Origin: DATKMP01 sp963790045
Lineage (GTDB): Bacteria > Bacteroidota > Ignavibacteria > UBA10030
Assembly (NCBI GenBank): GCA_963790045.1
Contig: CAWBMS010000015.1
Location: 62,001-126,000 of the forward strand
DNA: 64,000 nucleotides
Reading direction: 5' to 3'
Shown in pieces: positions 9,569-16,329 of the stretch (the first letter of the stretch is position 1; each line of letters opens with the position of its first letter). The notes beneath the pieces were generated by a model. It was not told where the DNA came from. It searched no databases and saw only the letters and a list, made by a program, of their open reading frames with translations. The translations under genes were made by a program, and so were the position numbers.

Positions 9569-10912
9569 ATGATTACCGTGGCGGCAGAAATGCAAACAAA
9601 AAAAGTTACCAAGCCCGAGCTTCCCTATAAAGTAAAAGATTTGTCTCTTGCAGAATGGGGACGAAAAGAAATTAAACTTGCCGAAGATGAAATGCCCGGC
9701 TTGATGGCGATTCGCGAAGAATACAAAAGCAAACAGCCGCTGAAAGGCGCGCGCATTGCCGGATGCCTCCACATGACCATTCAAACCGCCGTGCTGATTG
9801 AAACGCTAAAAGAACTCGGCGCGGAAGTTTCGTGGTCGTCGTGCAATATTTTCTCAACGCAGGATCACGCAGCAGCGGCCATTGCCAAAGCGGGAGTTCC
9901 CGTCTATGCATGGAAAGGAATGAACGCACAAGAATTTGATTGGTGTATCGAACAAACATTGTTCGCGTTCAAAGACAATAAACCGCTCAACATGATTTTA
10001 GATGACGGCGGCGACTTGACCAACATGGTGTTCGATAAATATCCTGAACTTGCTGCGGGTATCAACGGCCTTTCGGAAGAAACCACGACTGGTGTTCATC
10101 GATTGTATGAACGGATGAAAAACGGAACGCTTCTGGTTCCTGCCATTAACGTAAATGATTCCGTCACCAAATCAAAATTCGATAATAAGTACGGCTGCCG
10201 CGAATCTCTGGTCGATGCAATTCGCCGTGCAACGGATTTGATGCTTGCGGGAAAAGTTGCTGTCGTTGCCGGTTACGGCGATGTAGGTAAGGGTTCTGCA
10301 GAATCTTTGCGCGAAGCTAAAATGCGCGTGATCGTCACAGAAGTCGATCCCATCTGCGCACTGCAAGCCGCGATGGAAGGTTACGAAGTGAAGCGCATGG
10401 ACGATGCGGTGAAAGAAGCGAATATCATTGTCACGACGACCGGAAATAAAAATATCGTGACGGAAAAACATTTCAAATCGATGAAGAACAATACCATCGT
10501 TTGCAACATCGGACATTTCGATATTGAAATCGATATGGCGTGGCTCAACAAAAATTACGGGCACACGAAAGATACCATCAAGCCGCAGGTTGATAAATAC
10601 ACCATCGACGGTAAAGATGTGATCGTTCTTGCCGAAGGCCGTCTGGTCAATCTCGGATGCGCAATGGGGCATCCGTCGTTCGTGATGTCGAACTCCTTCT
10701 CCAACCAAACGCTTGCGCAGATTGAATTGTGGAATTATCCGGAACGGTACAAAAAGAAAGTGTACATGCTTCCGAAATATCTCGATGAAAAAGTTGCGCG
10801 CCTGCATCTAAAAAAGATCGGCGTGGAGCTTGATGTGCTGACGAAAGAACAAGCAGAGTACATCGACGTTCCAGTGGAAGGCCCGTACAAACCGGATCAT
10901 TACCGGTACTAA
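9569..10912 (+). CDS. ahcY: Adenosylhomocysteinase
   Basis: A 447-residue NAD-dependent S-adenosylhomocysteine hydrolase, which splits SAH into homocysteine and adenosine and relieves product inhibition of methyltransferases. Recognisable are 'GCLHMTIQTAVLIETL', 'WSSCNIFSTQDHAAAAIA', 'LDDGGDLTNM', 'EETTTGVHRLY', the NAD loop 'VAGYGDVGKGSAESL', 'TTTGNKNI', 'CNIGHFDIEID' and the C-terminal 'KPDHYRY'. It contains the roughly 40-residue bacterial insert after 'MAWLNKNY'. A strong AAGGAG lies 7 bases before the ATG. It is the last gene of the metK run and is followed by two hairpins. Confidence 0.97.
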   Translation: MITVAAEMQTKKVTKPELPYKVKDLSLAEWGRKEIKLAEDEMPGLMAIREEYKSKQPLKGARIAGCLHMTIQTAVLIETLKELGAEVSWSSCNIFSTQDHAAAAIAKAGVPVYAWKGMNAQEFDWCIEQTLFAFKDNKPLNMILDDGGDLTNMVFDKYPELAAGINGLSEETTTGVHRLYERMKNGTLLVPAINVNDSVTKSKFDNKYGCRESLVDAIRRATDLMLAGKVAVVAGYGDVGKGSAESLREAKMRVIVTEVDPICALQAAMEGYEVKRMDDAVKEANIIVTTTGNKNIVTEKHFKSMKNNTIVCNIGHFDIEIDMAWLNKNYGHTKDTIKPQVDKYTIDGKDVIVLAEGRLVNLGCAMGHPSFVMSNSFSNQTLAQIELWNYPERYKKKVYMLPKYLDEKVARLHLKKIGVELDVLTKEQAEYIDVPVEGPYKPDHYRY

Positions 10913-10933
10913 GCGGAAGAACAAATCAATTAC

Positions 10934-10968
10934 AACGAAGATTATTCCACCGGAACATAATCTTCGTT
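10934..10968 (+). other. Perfect 12-bp stem-loop after ahcY
   Basis: AACGAAGATTAT at 10934-10945 is the exact reverse complement of ATAATCTTCGTT at 10957-10968, with an 11-base loop. No U-tract follows, so it is not a classic terminator. It may protect the mRNA 3' end ahead of the terminator 22 bases further on. Confidence 0.6.
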
Positions 10969-10990
10969 CGTCTGAAGTTCACATTCACAA

Positions 10991-11026
10991 GGGTTGCGCT
11001 ATAGATCATAGTGCAGCCCTTTTTTT
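10991..11026 (+). terminator. Rho-independent terminator of the metK-ahcY unit
   Basis: GGGTTGCGCTAT at 10991-11002 pairs with ATAGTGCAGCCC at 11008-11019 (12 bp with two G-U pairs, five-base loop) and is followed by seven T residues. It ends the plus-strand ahcY transcript. Confidence 0.85.
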
Positions 11027-11490
11027 ATGCGGTATTGATCGATGACCGCGCAGATGGGTTCGTTCAGATTACCGCAGCAATAGTAAGGCAAGCGGCAATA
11101 CTCGTTTTGCGCTCGATATGGTTCGTTCTGCGGATGGCGGTACCCGTTGGGACAACGGCAGCACTCGTGCAAAAGACAAAACTACTCCCCCGTCACACCA
11201 AACTTATAACACGAGCAACCGAACTGGTAATCCGGCACATCGAACTATTCGTCGGGATAAGCAACCTCATGATCGGGATGATCGAACCACTCATTTGGAC
11301 GACAGAACTACTCGCTCGGACAGTCGAACTACTCATTGGGAAGACAGAACTGTTCATTCGGACGATGGAACTGGTGGTCGGGACGACGAAACTTATCGCT
11401 GGGACAGCCGAACTGCTCGTTGGGAATGCCGAACTGATGACCGGGACGACGAAACTTATCGCTGGGAAGACAAAACATGCCGTTTTTTGA
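11011..11490 (+). CDS. Heptad-repeat ORF of unknown function
   Basis: Open for 159 codons. From residue 15 the protein is exactly twenty 7-residue units followed by 'KHAVF' and a stop. Unit positions 2-4 are almost always hydrophobic (consensus like 'ELLVGTT'), position 1 is mostly Glu or Lys in the second half, and positions 5-7 are Gly/Arg then Thr or similar. In this frame the leucine codon of position 2 appears as CTG, CTA, CTC and CTT, which is synonymous drift, while the other two frames show no such logic. I therefore favour this frame as the coding one. The start is uncertain: the GTG at 11011 lies in the ahcY terminator, and a TTG at 11035 is in frame. No good RBS is visible. It could be a real repetitive helical peptide or a decaying minisatellite. 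Confidence 0.4.
   Translation: MQPFFYAVLIDDRADGFVQITAAIVRQAAILVLRSIWFVLRMAVPVGTTAALVQKTKLLPRHTKLITRATELVIRHIELFVGISNLMIGMIEPLIWTTELLARTVELLIGKTELFIRTMELVVGTTKLIAGTAELLVGNAELMTGTTKLIAGKTKHAVF
11053..11472 (+). repeat. Tandem array of twenty 21-bp units
   Basis: Twenty consecutive 21-base units with no insertion or deletion across 420 bases, e.g. GAACTACTCATTGGGAAGAC plus A. The 3' units are most alike (consensus GAACTNCTCRYTGGGACGAC plus one base) and the 5' units are strongly diverged. There are no spacers, so this is a minisatellite and not a CRISPR array. Confidence 0.85.
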
Positions 11491-11514
11491 ATGGTTTTAA
11501 CGTATTTTACAAAC

Positions 11515-11622
11515 TAAGTGTCTGACACCTTGAAGGTGTCGGACACTTGCGCAGCAACAAACGGCTTGCATCTTTTTGCAGGAACGATTATACTATGGAT
11601 AGATTTTATTTCAAACGCCTTT
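11515..11622 (+). repeat. Palindrome-headed dispersed repeat, copy 1
   Basis: Begins with the long palindrome AAGTGTCTGACACCTT, one spacer base, then its near-exact inverse (one T/C difference). After a variable 16-base stretch comes CTTGCATCT, TTTGCA and GAACGATTATACTATGGATA. The same order recurs at 12382-12483. No transposase is encoded between or beside the copies, so this looks like a REP/BIME-like or MITE-like element. Confidence 0.8.
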
Positions 11623-11733
11623 ACTTTCTTTGTCGGATTGCAATGAAAGAGTTACAAAAAACATGAACATGAAAAACACGCAGGATAACATGCGGAATAA
11701 GCGCAACATACTGCGGCACGCAGTCTAATACTA

Positions 11734-12285
11734 GTTAGGACGCACAAAATAGCTTGGGCGTAGTTATTTTTCTTAAAATAAAAGTTTGGAGTAAAAAATG
11801 AAAAACATAATACAAACAGACCCTTTTAAAATCATCGGAATTTCTGTTAAGACAACAAACAAAAATGGACAATCGATAACTGATATGGGACAACTATGGA
11901 ATAAATTTTATTCAGAAAATATTCTTTCGACAATCCCAGACCGATTAAGCGATGACATTTATTCTATTTACACGGACTATAAATCTGATTATACGGAAGA
12001 TTATACAGCAATCATTGGTTGCAAAGTAAAATCACTTGACCATGTCCCAAACGGGTTTATTGGAAGACAAATTCAAGGCGGAAGTTATCTGAAGTATATT
12101 AGCGAAGGAAAAATGCCGGACGCGGTTATCAACACATGGAAAGAAATATGGAATAACGATAAAGAGCTAAAACGAAAATACACGGCAGACTTTGAAGTTT
12201 ACAGAGAACAATATCCTAATCGAGAAATTTCAAAAGTTGATATTTACGTTGCAACGGAATAACGAACAACCGCGTGCGTTCTAAC
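11734..12285 (+). mobile_element. Candidate gene cassette bounded by inverted 12-mers
   Basis: GTTAGGACGCAC at 11734-11745 and GTGCGTTCTAAC at 12274-12285 are inverted repeats with one mismatch that bracket the single GyrI-like gene tightly. The arrangement resembles integron cassettes, where GTTRRRY core sites face RYYYAAC sites, but the last core base is A rather than a pyrimidine and I cannot fold a convincing attC. The outer pair of palindrome-headed direct repeats (11515 and 12382) encloses the same segment. I treat it as a transferred unit of uncertain type. Confidence 0.35.
11798..12262 (+). CDS. GyrI-like / effector-binding domain protein
   Basis: A 154-residue single-domain protein. 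The opening 'DPFKIIGISVKTTNKNGQSI', a central 'LWNKFYSEN' and 'YTDYKSDYTEDYTAIIGCKV', then 'ISKVDIYVATE' at the end fit the SHS2-fold GyrI-like ligand-binding family (YdeE/Cass2 type), which binds cationic small molecules and often occurs without a DNA-binding domain. Cass2 relatives were first found in integron cassettes. RBS: a GGAG lies 7 bases before the ATG. Codon use is AT-richer than the neighbouring metK/ahcY genes, consistent with transfer. The ligand is unknown. Confidence 0.7.
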   Translation: MKNIIQTDPFKIIGISVKTTNKNGQSITDMGQLWNKFYSENILSTIPDRLSDDIYSIYTDYKSDYTEDYTAIIGCKVKSLDHVPNGFIGRQIQGGSYLKYISEGKMPDAVINTWKEIWNNDKELKRKYTADFEVYREQYPNREISKVDIYVATE

Positions 12286-12381
12286 CATTTTAAAAAGGAT
12301 AATGTCAAGTAAAGAAAGAGAATCCCGCACTGCGGCATTTTATAATTTTATGCACGACGAACAGTCAACGCACAGCGACAT

Positions 12382-12483
12382 TAAGTGTCTGACACCTTGC
12401 AGGTGTCTGACACTTTCCGTAACCTCTTGCATCTCTTTGCACGAACGATTATACTATGGATAGATTTATTTTCAAACGCTTTT
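12382..12483 (+). repeat. Palindrome-headed dispersed repeat, copy 2
   Basis: Second copy of the element at 11515-11622, in the same orientation: AAGTGTCTGACACCTT, its inverse, then CTTGCATCT, TTTGCA and GAACGATTATACTATGGATA with scattered substitutions. It lies just upstream of the methyltransferase gene and may contribute its 5' untranslated region. Confidence 0.8.
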
Positions 12484-12594
12484 GTAAAACTGTATTGCAG
12501 AGGATGTGTGCAGTGAGATATTTGTGATAATAACAAATCAACATTTTATGTCCTATTTATTTATATTTCACTGAGTTTATTTTAAGGAAGTTGA

Positions 12595-13557
12595 ATGTCT
12601 GAAGTATTTCACATTGCAAAACATTTTTCGGTTTTAGAACATGCTGTCGTGTTTGAAGGAGACTGCCTTGAGTTGTTAAAGAATATTCCCGATAACTCAA
12701 TGCAATTAATTGTTACCTCCCCGCCTTACAATCTTGGTAAAGAATATGAGCGGAAGTTAAAACCTGAAGAATATTTTGACCAACAAAAAAAAGTGATAAC
12801 TGAATGTACACGTGTATTAAAGAGTACGGGAAGTGTTTGTTGGCAGGTAGGAAACTTCGTTGACTCAAGTTCCATTGTTCCAATTGACACTATTCTCTAT
12901 CCTATTTTCAAGGATTTAGGATTCAAACTGCGCAACAGAATCGTTTGGCATTTTGAACATGGATTATACATGCATCGAAAAGATTTTCTGGACGTTATGA
13001 AACCATTCTCTGGTTCACCAAAACAGACGATTATGTTTTTAATTTAGATCCCTATTCGCGTTCCACAAAAGTATCCCGGAAAAAAGTATTTTAAAGGACC
13101 GAAGAAAGGACAATATTCCAGTAATCCACTTGGGAAAAATCCTGGCGACCTCTGGATATTTCCCAATGTCAAAAGCAACCATGTTGAAAAGACTATTCAT
13201 CCATGTCAGTTTCCTGTCGAATTAGTTGATCGACTTGTTCTTTCTATGACAAACCAAGATGATTGGGTATTAGATCCATTTCTTGGAGTAGGAACAACTA
13301 TTGTAAGTGCAATTAGAAATAATCGAAGAGGTGCTGGGGCAGAAATTGTTAAAAAATATGTAACGATCGCTCAAGAGAGAATTAACAAAGCTAAAAAAGG
13401 AAAGTTACCCATACGATTATATACTCAACCAGTTTTTGATCCACAATATGCCGGAAAGAATTTGACAACCGCGCCTTGGTTGGAACCGTTACCTCAAGAC
13501 AATGGACAACTAAAATTGATGGAAAGACCAAAACATAAATACGGGAAGGCAAAATGA
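12595..13557 (+). CDS. Site-specific DNA methyltransferase, beta class (two compensating frame breaks)
   Basis: Modification half of a restriction-modification pair. The catalytic motif IV is 'TSPPYNLGKEYE' near residue 42. Motif I 'VLDPFLGVGTT' is near the C-terminus, preceded by 'HPCQFPVELVDRL'. This IV-before-I order defines the beta class (N4-cytosine or N6-adenine). The frame contains a TAG at 13045-13047. Between the T-run at 12984-12987 (one base missing) and about 13053 (one base extra) the true reading is in another frame, 'SGRYETILWFTKTDDYVFN'. Correcting both gives about 320 residues. AAGGA lies 8 bases before the ATG, and the stop overlaps the endonuclease start (ATGA). Confidence 0.85.
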
Positions 13558-14168
13558 AAATCGCACAAAAGTATTCGCATCTGAACGGTGAGGAGTTTTT
13601 ATTGGTTCATCACAAGTCTTTATACAAAGAGATCACAGACGTTATTGAATCAATCGATGCCGGAGCGCATCACACAAAGATAAGTAAAGAAAAGACAATG
13701 CCCGGAAAGGAACTCTTTTCTCCGGTACAATTAAACGAAAGCTTTGACAATAAGTTTAGAGCAAAGAAATGGTATGAAGCTATCTATCGCTATGTTGTTA
13801 CAACCGACCGAGCGCTGATGCAAGAGTTGGTTCCTCTTTCTTTTGAGGATCAAAAGAAATTAGTTCATGAACGCGGAATCAAAGATATCATTACTTCATA
13901 TAAACAAACTGATTTCGTGAAAGAGCAAATAGCTGTTGAAGTGCAGTTTGGCAAATATTCGTTTGTCGCATTTGATTTATTTGTTAAGCATTTATTGTTC
14001 TATTCCGGCGGGCTTATCAATATAGGAGTTGAAATATTACCGACCAAGAGAATGCAATCTGAAATGTCTTCCGGAATCGCTTACTTTGAAGGAGAGGTAT
14101 ATAATGTCTTGAGACATGGACGAAGCAATCCACCTGTGCCTTTGCTTATTTTAGGCATTGAATCCTGA
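13554..14168 (+). CDS. BglII-family type II restriction endonuclease
   Basis: A 204-residue protein overlapping the methyltransferase stop by four bases, the usual coupling in type II systems. The region 'AVEVQFGKYSFVAFDLFVKHLLFYSGG' followed by 'VGVEILPTKRMQSEMSSG'-like 'GVEILPTKRMQ' and 'YFEGEVYNVLRHGR' matches what I know of the BglII fold, in which a 'VEVQFGKY' strand carries catalytic residues. The gene is intact. BglII itself cuts AGATCT, but family members differ in specificity, so the target is not assigned. AGATCT does occur in this window (for example near 29130), so strict avoidance is not evident. Confidence 0.75.
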   Translation: MKIAQKYSHLNGEEFLLVHHKSLYKEITDVIESIDAGAHHTKISKEKTMPGKELFSPVQLNESFDNKFRAKKWYEAIYRYVVTTDRALMQELVPLSFEDQKKLVHERGIKDIITSYKQTDFVKEQIAVEVQFGKYSFVAFDLFVKHLLFYSGGLINIGVEILPTKRMQSEMSSGIAYFEGEVYNVLRHGRSNPPVPLLILGIES

Positions 14169-14225
14169 ATACCCCGCACTAAGAACCCTTGCTGTGAAGG
14201 AGTTGCACTCCTGAACAAAAAGGCC

Positions 14226-14264
14226 GTGAGTCCCGCCAAAACGACGGCGGGCAAGACAACTCAC
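14226..14264. repeat. Two-tier hairpin repeat
   Basis: An outer stem GTGAGT/ACTCAC (14226-14231 with 14259-14264) encloses an inner CCCGCC/GGCGGG hairpin (14232-14237 with 14246-14251). It has no U-tract. Its design matches the next repeat 30 bases downstream. Confidence 0.55.
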
Positions 14265-14296
14265 TCCCAGCTTGTATTTTTTTTAGTATGACTAAA

Positions 14297-14347
14297 CCAA
14301 TCCGACCCCTCCGCCTGTCGGCGGACAAGTTAAAGGGATCGGATTGG
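14297..14347. repeat. Nested palindromic intergenic repeat
   Basis: A 14-bp outer stem (CCAATCCGACCCCT at 14297-14310 with AGGGATCGGATTGG at 14334-14347, one mismatch) holds an inner perfect hairpin TCCGCC-TGTC-GGCGGA at 14310-14325. This GC-rich nested form is typical of dispersed non-autonomous palindromes. It lies 40 bases upstream of the glycosylase gene. Confidence 0.65.
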
Positions 14348-14387
14348 CAGCCAATTATTTTAATGAAGTTGAAAGATTATATTCACT

Positions 14388-14792
14388 ATGCGTCTCTGGA
14401 GCATTCATCCAAAATATCTTGATGCTAAAGGATTGGTCGCATTGTGGCGTGAGGCATTGTTAGCACAGCATGTGCTCGCGGGAACAACACGCGGCTACAA
14501 ACATCATCCGCAGTTGCAGCGATTTCAACGTCAGCGTAATCCTCTTGCCTCCATCGATACATTCCTCACAGCAATTTATGACGAAGCGTTGCAGCGTGGT
14601 TATGAATTCGATAGAACAAAAATCGGAACTGCGAGAAGCAGAAAAAAGATTCCCGTAACATCGGGGCAAGTGCGGTACGAGTTTAAACATCTCCGCAAAA
14701 AATTATGGCTGCGCGATAGGAAAAAGTTTTTTGAACTCGCAGCAATAAAAAAAGCCCGAAACACATCCGTTGTTCACGGTCGTTCCGGGTGA
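14388..14792 (+). CDS. Pyrimidine-dimer DNA glycosylase (T4 endonuclease V-like)
   Basis: A 134-residue protein. The N-terminal 'MRLWSIHPKYLDAKGLVALW' followed by 'REALLAQHVLAG' and 'YKHHPQLQRF' is the signature of the pyrimidine-dimer glycosylase family. In T4 endonuclease V the alpha-amino group of Thr2 after Met removal is the nucleophile; here Arg follows Met, so either the mature nucleophile differs or this is the larger DUF1722-like/Pyr_excise branch. The basic C-terminus ('KHLRKKLWLRDRKKFF') would contact DNA. It is a repair or defence-adjacent gene that follows the RM pair on the same strand, separated by about 220 bases of repeats. Confidence 0.75.
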   Translation: MRLWSIHPKYLDAKGLVALWREALLAQHVLAGTTRGYKHHPQLQRFQRQRNPLASIDTFLTAIYDEALQRGYEFDRTKIGTARSRKKIPVTSGQVRYEFKHLRKKLWLRDRKKFFELAAIKKARNTSVVHGRSG

Positions 14793-14854
14793 AATTGAAG
14801 AATGGGAAAAGACGAGATAACTTAAGTGGCTTTGTCTTTGAATGTATGCTAAAA

Positions 14855-14885
14855 ACACAAAAGCCGCGAAGGTCATTCGCGGCTT
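14855..14885 (-). terminator. Rho-independent terminator after rho
   Basis: AAGCCGCGAA at 14861-14870 pairs perfectly with TTCGCGGCTT at 14876-14885 around a five-base loop. On the minus strand it is followed by a T-rich tract (TTTTGTGTTTTT). It ends the rho transcript and lies 12 bases after its stop codon. Confidence 0.85.
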
Positions 14886-14897
14886 GATGTGTAATTC

Positions 14898-16150
14898 TTA
14901 GCTGTTCATCACTTTGAGGAACTCTTTATTGTTTTTCGTTCCTCGCATCTTATCAAGCAAGAGATCCATCGCTTCATCGGGATTCATGTCGCTAAAGAAC
15001 TTGCGCATAATCCAGATACGGTTCAGATCATCCGGTTCGATTAGGTTTTCTTCTTTACGTGTTCCGGAGCGGTTGATGTTGATTGCCGGGAAGATACGTT
15101 TATCGCTTAACAAACGATCAAGCACGACTTCGGAGTTGCCGGTACCTTTGAATTCTTCAAAGATCACTTCATCCATACGGCTTCCAGTTTCAACCAATGC
15201 CGTGGCAATAATTGTTAAGCTGCCGCCTTCTTCGATGTTACGCGCTGCGCCGAAGAATCTCTTCGGACGATGCAACGCATTGGCATCGACACCGCCGGAA
15301 AGAATCTTTCCGCTGTGTGGCACAACCGTGTTGTGTGCGCGGGCAAGGCGTGTGATGCTGTCCAACAAAATCACGACATCTTTTTTCGCTTCCACCAACC
15401 GTTTTGCTTTTTCCAGTACCATATCCGAAACCTGCACGTGACGCTCGGGCGGTTCATCGAACGTGGAACTGATAACTTCCGCGCTCACAGAACGTTCCAT
15501 ATCCGTCACTTCTTCAGGGCGTTCATCGATCAATAAGACGATGAGTTTGATTTCTGGATGATTGCGGGTGATGCTGTTGGCAATTTTTTGGAGGAGAATG
15601 GTTTTACCGGCTTTCGGGGGCGAGACGATCATACAGCGCTGGCCTTTTCCTACCGGAGCAAGAGATCCAAAACGCGCATGGCATATTCACCGGGAATGGT
15701 TTCTAATTTCAACCGGACTGTCGGATACATTGGCGTGAGGTTTTCGAACAAGGTTCGATCACGCACCATATCCGGATGGTTGTCGTTCACGGCTTCCACG
15801 CGCAAGAGCGCAAAGAAACGCTCGCCTTCTTTCGGAGGACGAACCTGTCCGCTGACGGTATCGCCAGTGCGCAGACAGAATTTTTTGATCTGCGACGGCG
15901 AGACATAAATATCGTCCGGCGACGGTAAATAATTGTAGTCAACTGACCGAAGGAATCCGTATCCATCGGGCAGTACCTCAAGCACACCTTTGCTGAAACC
16001 TAACCCGTCTTGTTTCGTTTGTGCTTCAAGGATTTTAAAAATTAGGTCTTGTTTCCGAAGATCGCCGTACCCGTCGATATTGAGTTCCTTGGCAATGGTG
16101 CCAAGTTCAACGATCTTCTTGGACTTCAATTCATTGATGTCCATTGGCAT
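14898..16150 (-). CDS. rho: Transcription termination factor Rho (frame broken by one base)
   Basis: RNA-dependent hexameric helicase. The N-terminal frame has the Rho N-domain 'LKSKKIVELGTIAKELNIDGYGDL' and the RNA-binding cold-shock-like part 'GVLEVLPDGYGFLRS' with 'DDIYVSPSQIKKFCLRTGD'. The C-terminal frame has the Walker A 'SPPKAGKTILLQ', 'LLIDERPEEVTDM', Walker B 'VVILLDSITRLARA', 'ILSGGVDANAL' and 'AININRSGTRKEE'. The two join at 15658-15660, where one extra G restores 'RVLDLLAPVGKGQRCMIVSPP'. The total is about 417 residues. The gene is followed by its own intrinsic terminator. The break is most likely an assembly error. Confidence 0.93.
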
Positions 16151-16329
16151 AAAAATTATACCTCGTTAATGGTGAGAAATAGTGAGAAATGAATTCAATG
16201 ACAAATTTGTAGTTACGATACTTTTTGAACTAACATTATTTTGGAGAAGTAAAAAAGAACTGAGTTCCTGTAGCAAACCGATTAGGTAACACGAAATGCA
16301 ACTGTAACTTCCTTAAATAGTATAGCGGA

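Noticed and set aside
10172..10807. A 211-codon minus-strand open frame
   Set aside because: It is antisense to ahcY; His/Phe/Arg-rich composition comes from the complementary codons of a conserved gene.
11053..11472. Possible CRISPR array
   Set aside because: The 21-bp units are contiguous with no spacers, diverge along the array, and no cas gene is near.
11118..11525. Alternative 135-codon frame over the 21-bp array (Arg/Thr/Asp-rich)
   Set aside because: It is open, but its residues change non-conservatively at the places where the hydrophobic-heptad frame shows synonymous change.
11650..11750. A complete integron attC site upstream of the GyrI-like gene
   Set aside because: Core boxes do not fit RYYYAAC/GTTRRRY exactly and I could not pair convincing L boxes, so only the inverted 12-mers are reported.
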